From: Mesorhizobium sp. M4B.F.Ca.ET.058.02.1.1
Lineage (GTDB): Bacteria > Pseudomonadota > Alphaproteobacteria > Rhizobiales > Rhizobiaceae
Assembly (NCBI RefSeq): GCF_003952505.1
Contig: NZ_CP034450.1
Location: 3,100,001 to 3,164,000 of the forward strand
DNA length: 64,000 nucleotides
Direction of reading: 5' to 3'
Part shown: positions 18,191-29,100 of the stretch, in pieces
Layout: each line of letters opens with the position of its first letter
Numbering within the stretch: the stretch's first letter is position 1
Program-made: the position numbers and the translations under genes
The notes under the pieces: model-generated
The model's database searches: none
The model's input: only the letters and a program-made list of their open reading frames with translations
What the model was told of the DNA's origin: nothing

Positions 18191-18821
18191 CATCACACCT
18201 GCCATCCCCCAGGGCGAGCGGCTGCTCCTGCCGCTGACCGCCGAGGATTTCGGACCGGAATTCCGCGTCGTCGCACGTGGCGGCGTGCGCCGCGGCATCC
18301 GCCTCGAGCGCGCCTTCTGGGTGACGCTCAAACAGATGGCCGAAAGCCGCAAGTGCACGATCGGCATGCTGGTCGACGAGATTGCCGAAAGCCACGCCGA
18401 ACAGGGGAACCTGACCTCGGCGATCAGGGTCGCCTGCATGCGCGGACTGGCGCAGGAGAACCTTGCACTGCGCAAGCTTGCCTCGATCAGGACGATCACC
18501 GCGATACTTGTCGCCTGCCCTTCGCCGGCCTTCGCGCTGTCGTCGTCGAAGAAGATCCTTACTTTCAACGCGCCGTTCCAGCAGCTGGTCAAGCGCCAGT
18601 TGCCGGCGAGCCCGAATGACGATGCGCGGCACGACCTGAAGCTGGCGCTCGACCTCAACGTGGCCGATATCTTCGCCCGGCTCGAGGCCAATGGCGAAAC
18701 GCCCGTGAATACCGGTTTCGTCATAGGCGTCGGCGAGCGCCGCTACCGTGGCCAGCTCAACGTGGCGCGCGCGCCGGTGGCCGAGCCGGAATTGCTGATG
18801 GCTTTCGTCTTCAGCGGCTGA
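18180..18821 (+). CDS. Ribbon-helix-helix protein with PAS-like C-terminus
   Basis: A 213-residue soluble protein. Residues 38-95 (RGIRLERAFWVTLKQMAESR, then NLTSAIRVACMRGLAQ) match the ribbon-helix-helix pattern of the RHH_4 type: a beta strand, a helix, a conserved turn and a second helix. The C-terminal part from about residue 120 (KKILTFNAPFQQLVKRQLP and the RRYRGQLNVAR strand) looks PAS-like, suggesting a sensed signal or dimerisation. The GTG start overlaps hlyD by 11 bp, so it is co-translated with the exporter. A role in controlling this operon or the adhesin is inference. No homologue function is known to me. Confidence 0.72.
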   Translation: MSDSITPAIPQGERLLLPLTAEDFGPEFRVVARGGVRRGIRLERAFWVTLKQMAESRKCTIGMLVDEIAESHAEQGNLTSAIRVACMRGLAQENLALRKLASIRTITAILVACPSPAFALSSSKKILTFNAPFQQLVKRQLPASPNDDARHDLKLALDLNVADIFARLEANGETPVNTGFVIGVGERRYRGQLNVARAPVAEPELLMAFVFSG

Positions 18822-18844
18822 CCCCGGAGGGGCCGGGAAGGTGT

Positions 18845-19834
18845 TCAGCGCGGGCCCATGCGGGTCGGCGCCACAATCGCGGAGACCATGTCCGGCTCCA
18901 GGCCCTCGCCGGGGGCAACCGCGGCAACGCCGCCCTTGATGTCGGCCATCTCGGCGCCGCCGGTCTTGGAGCCATGGATCCAGGCCCGGTCCATGCTGAA
19001 GGAATAGAGCGGAACGTAGTCGGGCAGATCGCTGTCACGCCTGACGGCATTGCCGAGACTGTCAAGGATGAAGGCACCGCTGGCGGTACTCACCGACAGC
19101 ACGGCGTGGAAGAATTTCCGTTTGCGGTCCTGAAGAACGACGAGCGACATGCTCTGCGCCGGAACGCCGGCCTGCAGCAGCGCCGTCATCTTGAGAATGG
19201 CGAAATCCTCGCAGTCGCCGGCTCGGCGCTCGAGGATTTCCGAAGGCTTCGCCCAATAGTCCAGCTTGCCATAGACGGCGCTGTCCTTCCGGTAGGCGAT
19301 CAGGCGGTTGATGCTCGTGTTGATGAAAGCCAGCCTGTCGCTGAACCCCTTGCCCTTGGCGGCGTCGACGATCGCGACGAAGGAGGTGTTCTTGCGTTCG
19401 CATGCGCTGCCGGCCGAGCAGTCGACGATCGCCCGGTAGACGGGCGCCCAGCGCGCCGCAACCGGGAAGTTGCGCATCGACAGCGCGACCGAGCCGAACA
19501 CGCCCGGAATGATCGCGGCCGTCTGGATAGGGTCAATGCCGGCGCCACCCTGCGCCGCTGACGCGGCCTCCGCACGCTCGACCTCGCCGAAGCCATAGGC
19601 ACCGGAGACCATGCCGATCCTGTATGACGCCGCAGGCTGCCAGGGCTGATATCTGGCCAGCGAAACACCGCCCAGGCTGAGGGGTGCCCGGACCACTTTC
19701 GCAAGCGTTCCCGTGAATGCCGAATCACCCGGCGCTGCGCTCGCCGATGACGGTTGCGGCATCCCGCAGAGGCCGATCGCCAGCACGAGAACCTCGAGTC
19801 CGGCTTTCCCCAGCAGAGCTTTTTGTGTTTTCAT
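18845..19834 (-). CDS. lapG: LapG-like periplasmic transglutaminase-like cysteine protease
   Basis: A 329-residue exported cysteine protease of the bacterial transglutaminase-like (BTLCP/DUF920) family. In Pseudomonas, LapG cuts the N-terminus of the LapA adhesin so that it leaves the cell surface. A signal peptide (GLEVLVLAIGLCGMPQPSSA) precedes the domain. The catalytic triad is visible: C208 in RRAGDCEDFAILK, H243 in KFFHAVLS and D258 in AFILDSLGN. ATG at 19834 with AGGTGG five bases upstream is preferred over a GTG nine bases earlier. It is convergent with the exporter operon and divergent from the adhesin gene, so the neighbourhood strongly predicts its substrate. Confidence 0.88.
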   Translation of the reverse strand: MKTQKALLGKAGLEVLVLAIGLCGMPQPSSASAAPGDSAFTGTLAKVVRAPLSLGGVSLARYQPWQPAASYRIGMVSGAYGFGEVERAEAASAAQGGAGIDPIQTAAIIPGVFGSVALSMRNFPVAARWAPVYRAIVDCSAGSACERKNTSFVAIVDAAKGKGFSDRLAFINTSINRLIAYRKDSAVYGKLDYWAKPSEILERRAGDCEDFAILKMTALLQAGVPAQSMSLVVLQDRKRKFFHAVLSVSTASGAFILDSLGNAVRRDSDLPDYVPLYSFSMDRAWIHGSKTGGAEMADIKGGVAAVAPGEGLEPDMVSAIVAPTRMGPR

Positions 19835-20158
19835 GACGCCCACCTTTGACTGTGGACGCTATCAATCCTGTCTCAAATTATTGGAAATGAAGGTGGATAA
19901 GTTTGCAGCAATTCATTTCATCTACTTTATCTAAAATTTTATTCTTATTTATACTTATATTTGCCAAACCCGGCCCGCCGACCCTCACCAAAACGGGTCC
20001 GGAAAAGCACTAGTATACCGGGTTATATGGCGAAGGTTTACCATGCGTAAAAAATAGCAAAGTTACTATATCATAATATATGAAACAGATTGAGCGACTG
20101 TTGCAAAGACAAGGCCGTCCCTGTCTCTTCCCGGGAAATACCGGAGGGGTTTCCAGCC
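19835..20158. promoter_or_regulatory. AT-rich divergent control region of lapG and the adhesin gene
   Basis: This 324-bp gap is strikingly AT-rich (for example 19920-19965 and 20043-20088) against a GC-rich background. It must hold the promoters for both divergent genes. Candidate AT-rich -10-like runs occur near 19950 (ttatacttatat) and 20070 (tatatcataatatatg), but no -35/-10 pair with good spacing stands out. Such islands are typical targets of MucR/Ros or H-NS-like silencers in rhizobia; that link is inference. Confidence 0.5.
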
Positions 20159-23100
20159 ATGACGACCAACATCGATTCGGACAACGTTTCAGCTTCCTTT
20201 GACGAGCGCGCGGTTTCCACTGAACACGCCGGCCTGACACCGGCGCAGGAAATCCAGGTCGCGCAGGCCGCCTCGACAGGGCAAGCCGCGCCGGCGGATC
20301 CGGTACCGGTCGATGTCGGCAGCGGCGCACCCGTTCAGCCCGAAGCACCGGCAGCTGCCGCGAACCCGCCGGCAAATGGAGCGCCGGCGGCTGCGGCAAA
20401 CGCACCGGCGGGCGCGGCGCATGATTATGTGGCCGACGCCAGCAATGTCGTCAGGCTTCCGGCCAATGTCTCGATCGACAACATCAAGGTCGACGGCCAC
20501 AACCTCGTGCTCGTGCAGCCCGACGGATCTGAGATCGTCATCAAGGACGGCGCGCTCAATGTGCCCACCTTCATCCTCGGCGAAGTCGAGGTGCCGCGCG
20601 TTGCCCTGATCGCGGCGCTGGAAGCAAGCCATGTCGACGTTGCCTTCGGCGCCGACGGCTCGATCTCTGCCGGACCCGGAAACGGCTCGCCGAATAGCGC
20701 GGGCGGAAACTTCTCCGTCCCTCCCGGCGGCATCGGCGACGGCTTCGACCTGTCGGCCCTGCTGCCGCCGACGGCCCTGCAGTTCGGCCAGCTCGACCGG
20801 CGCGAACTCTTCCCATCCATTGTCGACAGGAAGGTTTCGGTGGTGGCGGTGTCGCTGCTTACGCCGGACGAGGCGGCCAGCGAAACCGGCCTCGACGGCG
20901 GCCCGTCACAGTCGCCGGGCAGCGACGCGCCAAGCAATTCGGAGACGTCGAGCACCGGAACGATCACCATCGACGCGCCGGACGGGATCGGCTCGATCGT
21001 CATCAACGGCGTCACCGTCACGGGCGTCGGGCAGCAGATCCAGGGCCAGTTCGGCTACATCACGATCGTCTCCTTCAATCCGGTCACCGGCGCTATTGAA
21101 TACAATTACACGGTGACCGAGTCGGTCACCCATCCCGATCACACCAACGGTTACGACCCCAACGATACGGTTCCGGACAATTTCAGCATCACCGTCACGG
21201 ATTCCGACGGCGATACCGCCAGCACCACCTTTGCGGTCGCCATCATCGATGACGTACCGACGGCGGTTGCCGACACCGATGCGGTGGCAGCGGGTTCGTT
21301 CGCGCCGGTCGCCGGCAATGTCATGGACGGCAGCGGATCGGACGGCAACGCGGCGGGCGCCGACACCAAGGGCGCCGACGACGCGACGGTGGTCGGCGTC
21401 GCCGCCGGCAACACCAATACCGATGTCGACAATGCCGCCACGCTCAATACGCCCATCCAGGGCGAATATGGCAAGCTGACGCTTCACGCGGACGGCTCCT
21501 ACACCTATGTGCGCGACGCCGGCACGCCCGGCGGCGTCAACGACGTCTTCACCTACACGATCAAGGACGGCGACGGCGACACCTCGCACACCACGCTGAC
21601 GATCTCGATCGGCAACTCGACGCCGGAAATCAGCGACCTGACGCCGGAGGCCAATGGCGGCGACGTCATCGTGAATGAAAACGACCTCCTGGCCAGCCGC
21701 GGGCCCGACGAGTCGGCCGGTTCCGACACTTCGAAGGAAAGCACGACCCAGGGCGGCACCTTCACCATCAACTCGCCTGACGGCATCGCCTCGCTGGCGA
21801 TCGACGGCCACACCTTCATCACCAATGGCACATTCACCGGCGGTTCGTTCACGACCGCGCTCGGCAACACGCTGACGGTGACCGGCTATGACGCCGGCAC
21901 CGGCGTGGTCAGCTACACCTACACGCTTAACGACAACGAGGCGCATGCCACCGCCCAGGACACCAACAGCCTGTTCGAGAACTTCACCGTCACGCTGACC
22001 GACGAGGACGGGCAGAGCGCCAACGGCACGCTCTCCGTCAACATCGTCGACGACGTGCCGGCGGCGAGCGCGGAAGCCTCGCAGGACGTCGCTGAAGGCG
22101 CGACGGTCACCGGCACACTGGACTTCGTCGCCGGCGCCGACGGCGCGACGGTGACGCATATCGACGGCACGCTGCTGGTCTTCGGCCAGGACGGCTACTC
22201 GCAAGCGATCGACATCGGCGACGGCTCCATCAAGGTCAAGGCCGAGGGCAGCTATTCCTTCACCGCCGACAATCCGGTGATCGGCACGGGCGCGGCCTCG
22301 GCAACCTACACGGTGACCGACAGCGACGGCGATACGGCAACGGCCGGCATCAGCTTTGCCGTCACCGACGCCAACCATCCGACGACCGGCACGGCCGCGG
22401 CCTCGGTCGACGATGACGGGTTGGCCGATGGCAATGCGGCGAGCACGACTGGCGACATTGCGGTGCCGAACACCGATGGCGACAACAACGAAGCGACCTT
22501 CTCGGGCACGCTCGGCGGCAGCGTCGGCGGCGACGGCGCCGGCGCCAACGGCTTCTCCTTCGCGGCGCTCAACGGCACGACCGGCACGGTCGGCCAGGAG
22601 AACGTTGCCTACAGCTGGGATGCCGGCACCCACACGCTGACGGCGACCACCACCAGCGGCGACCGCATCGGCACGGCGCTGTTCACCGTGCATGTGACGG
22701 ACCCGGCGACCGGCGCCTATACTGTGGCTCTGCTCGACAACGTGCTGCAGGCGCAGGGCCCGAACGACGAGAACAATGCGAGCGTCGATCTCGGCTATGT
22801 CATCACCGATGCCGACGGCTCGACGGCGCCTGGCACGCTGACCATCACCTTCAACGACGACGCACCGACGGCTTCGGCCGAGGGCTCGCAGAACGTTGCC
22901 GAAGGCGCGACGCTGACCGGCACGCTGGACTTCGTCGCCGGTGCCGACGGCGCCACGGTGACCCATATCGACGGCACGCTGCTGGTTTTCGGCCAGGACG
23001 GCTACTCGCAGGCGATCGACATCGGCGACGGCTCCATCAAGGTCAAGGCCGATGGCAGCTATTCCTTCACCGCCGACAGCCCGGTCAACGGCACGGGCGC

Positions 23101-26100
23101 GGCTTCGGCGACCTTTACGGTGACCGACGGCGACGGCGATACGGCAACGGCCGGCATCAGCTTTGCCGTCACCGACGCCAACACGCCGACGAGCGGCACG
23201 GCCGCGGCCTCGGTCGACGATGACGGGCTTGCCGGCGGCAATGCGGCGAGCACAACGGGCGACATTGCGGTTCCGAACACCGATGGCGACAACAACGAAG
23301 CGACCTTCTCGGGCACGCTCGGCGGCAGCCTTGGCGGCGACGGCGCCGGCGCCAACGGCTTCTCGTTCGCGACGCTCAACGGCACGACCGGCACGGTCGG
23401 CCAGGAGAACGTCGCCTACAGCTGGGATGCTGGCACCCACACGCTGACGGCGACCACCACCAGCGGCGACCGCATCGGCACGGCGCTGTTCACGGTGCAT
23501 GTGACGAACCCGGCGACCGGCGCCTATACGGTGACGCTGCTTGACAACGTCATGCATACGGGCGGCCCGAACAACGAAAACAACGCGACCGTCGATCTCG
23601 GCTATGTCATCACCGACGCCGACGGCTCGACGGCGCCTGGCACGCTCACCATCACCTTCAACGACGATGCTCCGTCGCTGACGGTCGGCACGGTCAACGA
23701 GAGCGCCATCACGCTGGTGACGCAGGACGCCCAGACGATCGGGCCGGCCTCCGACACGGCGAGCGCGAGCTTCGCGGCCGCCTTCCTGGCGGCGGTGACG
23801 CCGAGCTATGGCGCCGACGGCGCCGGCTCGACGGTGATCAGCGGCTACACGCTCAACGTCACCAACTCGGCCTCCGGCCTGACCAGCCAGGGTGAAGCGA
23901 TCACCCTGGCCAAGGTCGGCAACGACATCGTCGGCTCGACCGCCTCGCATGGCGAGATCTTCAGGATCGCCGTCGATGCGAACGGCACCGTGACGCTGAC
24001 CCAGTCCCAGCAGATCGACCACCTGCCCGAGAGCCTCGACACCACCAACAACAACGCCCACATCGACCTCGGCAGCGGCCTGGTGACGCTGTCGGCGACG
24101 GCGACGGTGACCGATGGCGACCACGACCAGGCGACCTCGACGGTGAGCACCGATCTGGGCGGCAACATCGGCTTCGACGACGACGTCCCGTCGCTGACGG
24201 TCGGCACGGTCAACGAGAGCGCCATCACGCTGGTGACGCAGGACGCCCAGACGATCGGGCCGGCCTCCGACACGGCGAGCGCGAGCTTCGCGGCCGCCTT
24301 CCTGGCGGCGGTGACGCCGAGCTATGGCGCCGACGGCGCCGGCTCGACGGTGATCAGCGGCTACACGCTCAACGTCACCAACTCGGCCTCCGGCCTGACC
24401 AGCCAGGGTGAAGCGATCACCCTGGCCAAGGTCGGCAACGACATCGTCGGCTCGACCGCCTCGCATGGCGAGATCTTCAGGATCGCCGTCGATGCGAACG
24501 GCACCGTGACGCTGACCCAGTCCCAGCAGATCGACCACCTGCCCGAGAGCCTCGACACCACCAACAACAACGCCCACATCGACCTCGGCAGCGGCCTGGT
24601 GACGCTGTCGGCGACGGCGACGGTGACCGATGGCGACCACGACCAGGCGACCTCGACGGTGAGCACCGATCTGGGCGGCAACATCGGCTTCGACGACGAC
24701 ATCCCGTCGCTGACGGTCGGCACGGTCAACGAGAGCGCCATCACGCTGGTGACGCAGGACGCCCAGACGATCGGGCCGGCCTCCGACACGGCGAGCGCGA
24801 GCTTCGCGGCCGCCTTCCTGGCGGCGGTGACGCCGAGCTATGGCGCCGACGGCGCCGGCTCGACGGTGATCAGCGGCTACACGCTCAACGTCACCAACTC
24901 GGCCTCCGGCCTGACCAGCCAGGGTGAAGCGATCACCCTGGCCAAGGTCGGCAACGACATCGTCGGCTCGACCGCCTCGCATGGCGAGATCTTCAGGATC
25001 GCCGTCGATGCGAACGGCACCGTGACGCTGACCCAGTCCCAGCAGATCGACCACCTGCCCGAGAGCCTCGACACCACCAACAACAACGCCCACATCGACC
25101 TCGGCAGCGGCCTGGTGACGCTGTCGGCGACGGCGACGGTGACCGATGGCGACCACGACCAGGCGACCTCGACGGTGAGCACCGATCTGGGCGGCAACAT
25201 CGGCTTCGACGACGACGTCCCGTCGCTGACGGTCGGCACGGTCAACGAGAGCGCCATCACGCTGGTGACGCAGGACGCCCAGACGATCGGGCCGGCCTCC
25301 GACACGGCGAGCGCGAGCTTCGCGGCCGCCTTCCTGGCGGCGGTGACGCCGAGCTATGGCGCCGACGGCGCCGGCTCGACGGTGATCAGCGGCTACACGC
25401 TCAACGTCACCAACTCGGCCTCCGGCCTGACCAGCCAGGGTGAAGCGATCACCCTGGCCAAGGTCGGCAACGACATCGTCGGCTCGACCGCCTCGCATGG
25501 CGAGATCTTCAGGATCGCCGTCGATGCGAACGGCACCGTGACGCTGACCCAGTCCCAGCAGATCGACCACCTGCCCGAGAGCCTCGACACCACCAACAAC
25601 AACGCCCACATCGACCTCGGCAGCGGCCTGGTGACGCTGTCGGCGACGGCGACGGTGACCGATGGCGACCACGACCAGGCGACCTCGACGGTGAGCACCG
25701 ATCTGGGCGGCAACATCGGCTTCGACGACGACATCCCGTCGCTGACGGTCGGCACGGTCAACGAGAGCGCCATCACGCTGGTGACGCAGGACGCCCAGAC
25801 GATCGGGCCGGCCTCCGACACGGCGAGCGCGAGCTTCGCGGCCGCCTTCCTGGCGGCGGTGACGCCGAGCTATGGCGCCGACGGCGCCGGCTCGACGGTG
25901 ATCAGCGGCTACACGCTCAACGTCACCAACTCGGCCTCCGGCCTGACCAGCCAGGGTGAAGCGATCACCCTGGCCAAGGTCGGCAACGACATCGTCGGCT
26001 CGACCGCCTCGCATGGCGAGATCTTCAGGATCGCCGTCGATGCGAACGGCACCGTGACGCTGACCCAGTCCCAGCAGATCGACCACCTGCCCGAGAGCCT

Positions 26101-29100
26101 CGACACCACCAACAACAACGCCCACATCGACCTCGGCAGCGGCCTGGTGACGCTGTCGGCGACGGCGACGGTGACCGATGGCGACCACGACCAGGCGACC
26201 TCGACGGTGAGCACCGATCTGGGCGGCAACATCGGCTTCGACGACGACATCCCGTCGCTGACGGTCGGCACGGTCAACGAGAGCGCCATCACGCTGGTGA
26301 CGCAGGACGCCCAGACGATCGGGCCGGCCTCCGACACGGCGAGCGCGAGCTTCGCGGCCGCCTTCCTGGCGGCGGTGACGCCGAGCTATGGCGCCGACGG
26401 CGCCGGCTCGACGGTGATCAGCGGCTACACGCTCAACGTCACCAACTCGGCCTCCGGCCTGACCAGCCAGGGTGAAGCGATCACCCTGGCCAAGGTCGGC
26501 AACGACATCGTCGGCTCGACCGCCTCGCATGGCGAGATCTTCAGGATCGCCGTCGATGCGAACGGCACCGTGACGCTGACCCAGTCCCAGCAGATCGACC
26601 ACCTGCCCGAGAGCCTCGACACCACCAACAACAACGCCCACATCGACCTCGGCAGCGGCCTGGTGACGCTGTCGGCGACGGCGACGGTGACCGATGGCGA
26701 CCACGACCAGGCGACCTCGACGGTGAGCACCGATCTGGGCGGCAACATCGGCTTCGACGACGACGTCCCGTCGCTGACGGTCGGCACGGTCAACGAGAGC
26801 GCCATCACGCTGGTGACGCAGGACGCCCAGACGATCGGGCCGGCCTCCGACACGGCGAGCGCGAGCTTCGCGGCCGCCTTCCTGGCGGCGGTGACGCCGA
26901 GCTATGGCGCCGACGGCGCCGGCTCGACGGTGATCAGCGGCTACACGCTCAACGTCACCAACTCGGCCTCCGGCTTGACCAGCCAGGGTGAAGCGATCAC
27001 CCTGGCCAAGGTCGGCAACGACATCGTCGGCTCGACCGCCTCGCATGGCGAGATCTTCAGGATCGCCGTCGATGCGAACGGCACCGTGACGCTGACCCAG
27101 TCCCAGCAGATCGACCACCTGCCCGAGAGCCTCGACACCACCAACAACAACGCCCACATCGACCTCGGCAGCGGCCTGGTGACGCTGTCGGCGACGGCGA
27201 CGGTGACCGATGGCGACCACGACCAGGCGACCTCGACGGTGAGCACCGATCTGGGCGGCAACATCGGCTTCGACGACGACATCCCGTCGCTGACGGTCGG
27301 CACGGTCAACGAGAGCGCCATCACGCTGGTGACGCAGGACGCCCAGACGATCGGGCCGGCCTCCGACACGGCGAGCGCGAGCTTCGCGGCCGCCTTCCTG
27401 GCGGCGGTGACGCCGAGCTATGGCGCCGACGGCGCCGGCTCGACGGTGATCAGCGGCTACACGCTCAACGTCACCAACTCGGCCTCCGGCCTGACCAGCC
27501 AGGGTGAAGCGATCACCCTGGCCAAGGTCGGCAACGACATCGTCGGCTCGACCGCCTCGCATGGCGAGATCTTCAGGATCGCCGTCGATGCGAACGGCAC
27601 CGTGACGCTGACCCAGTCCCAGCAGATCGACCACCTGCCCGAGAGCCTCGACACCACCAACAACAACGCCCACATCGACCTCGGCAGCGGCCTGGTGACG
27701 CTGTCGGCGACGGCGACGGTGACCGATGGCGACCACGACCAGGCGACCTCGACGGTGAGCACCGATCTGGGCGGCAACATCGGCTTCGACGACGACGTCC
27801 CGACGGTTCTCGACAAGACGGACCTCTATTTCGCCAACAGCGGCACCGTCAGCGGAACCGGCGTGTTCGACTACTCCATCGGAGCTGACAGCCATTCCAC
27901 GTACAGCAGCCTCAATTCTGACTTTGCCGCCATCACCTTGGCCGGGACCGTGGCCGGGAACGCGATCACCGCGCCGACCGTAACCTGGGCCTCCGAGACC
28001 TCGACACAGGCTGTGTTCAACATCAGCTTCAGCTATCTCACGGGCGGAGCGACGACCCAGGAAACGGGCACACTCACCTTCGACAAGGTGGCGGGCACCT
28101 ACACCGTTGACCTGGCCGATCCGATTTCCGCGGTGACGATCAGCACAGTGAGCAATTCGTCTTCCATCACCGGCTATCAGCCGGGGTCTTCGACGACCGA
28201 CAACACCCAGCCGGAAGTGGCGGTGGCGCAGGTCAATTCGAACCTGTTCATCCAGTTCACCGGCTACGCGGAACCAGGCAACGGCACCGGAGCCAACAAC
28301 CTGCAAGCGGGCTCGGTCGACGGCAGCACGCTTACCTTCGTGAACGGAGAACTGATCACCCAGGCCTCGACATACGTGTCCATCTCGGGCACGGCAAACG
28401 GCGTTGCCGGCGACACGATGGGCAAGGGAGAAGTCATGGACATGGACTTCTTCACCACGAACCCGACAGGATTTACCGGCCTGACGCCCGATGCCCAGGT
28501 GAGCTCGATGTTCCTGAAGTTCGACGGTATCGGGAATACCGAAGACTTCATCGTCATCCTCAAGCTCTACGATCCGACGACCAACGAATACACAACCAAG
28601 GCGATGTACGTAGAGAACGCCGACATCTTCAAGGGCCCGGGCTCCGGTCCTGGCGCCTACTCGAGTGTAACCCTCGACAACAATGACGGCCTGTTGATCA
28701 TCGAATCGAACGACTACAATGCCGCTGGGCAGCATTACGTGCTGGTTGGGGCGCAGATCACCCCGACCGACGAGGGCATCTCCGGCACCGCCATCAACCT
28801 CAATGGCGCCATCGGTGCCGGCGGGGCGAGCACCACGACCCAAGACATCAGTTCCGATTCGAATGATCTCGGCTTCAAGATCTCCGATATCGGCCTGGTC
28901 AGCACCACGACGACGGCTCAGAACGCCGATCTGACCTTCAACGTCACCCTGAAGGACGCGGACAACGACACGACAACGGCACAGCAACTGGACGTCCACG
29001 TCACCAATGGCGTCACCTACACCGGCACGGCGGACGCCGAGACGATGCAGGGCACGGCCAACGGCGACACGCTGAACGGCAACGGCGGCGACGATATCCT

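Noticed and set aside
15516..18724. Long minus-strand frames across the ABC exporter and HlyD genes
   Set aside because: They are antisense to well-recognised proteins and have shadow-like composition.
23672..27799. CRISPR array or phage tail fibre
   Set aside because: The period is 516 bp and fully coding, with no short repeats and spacers; the protein has RTX and VCBS features and a type I exporter beside it, not phage genes.
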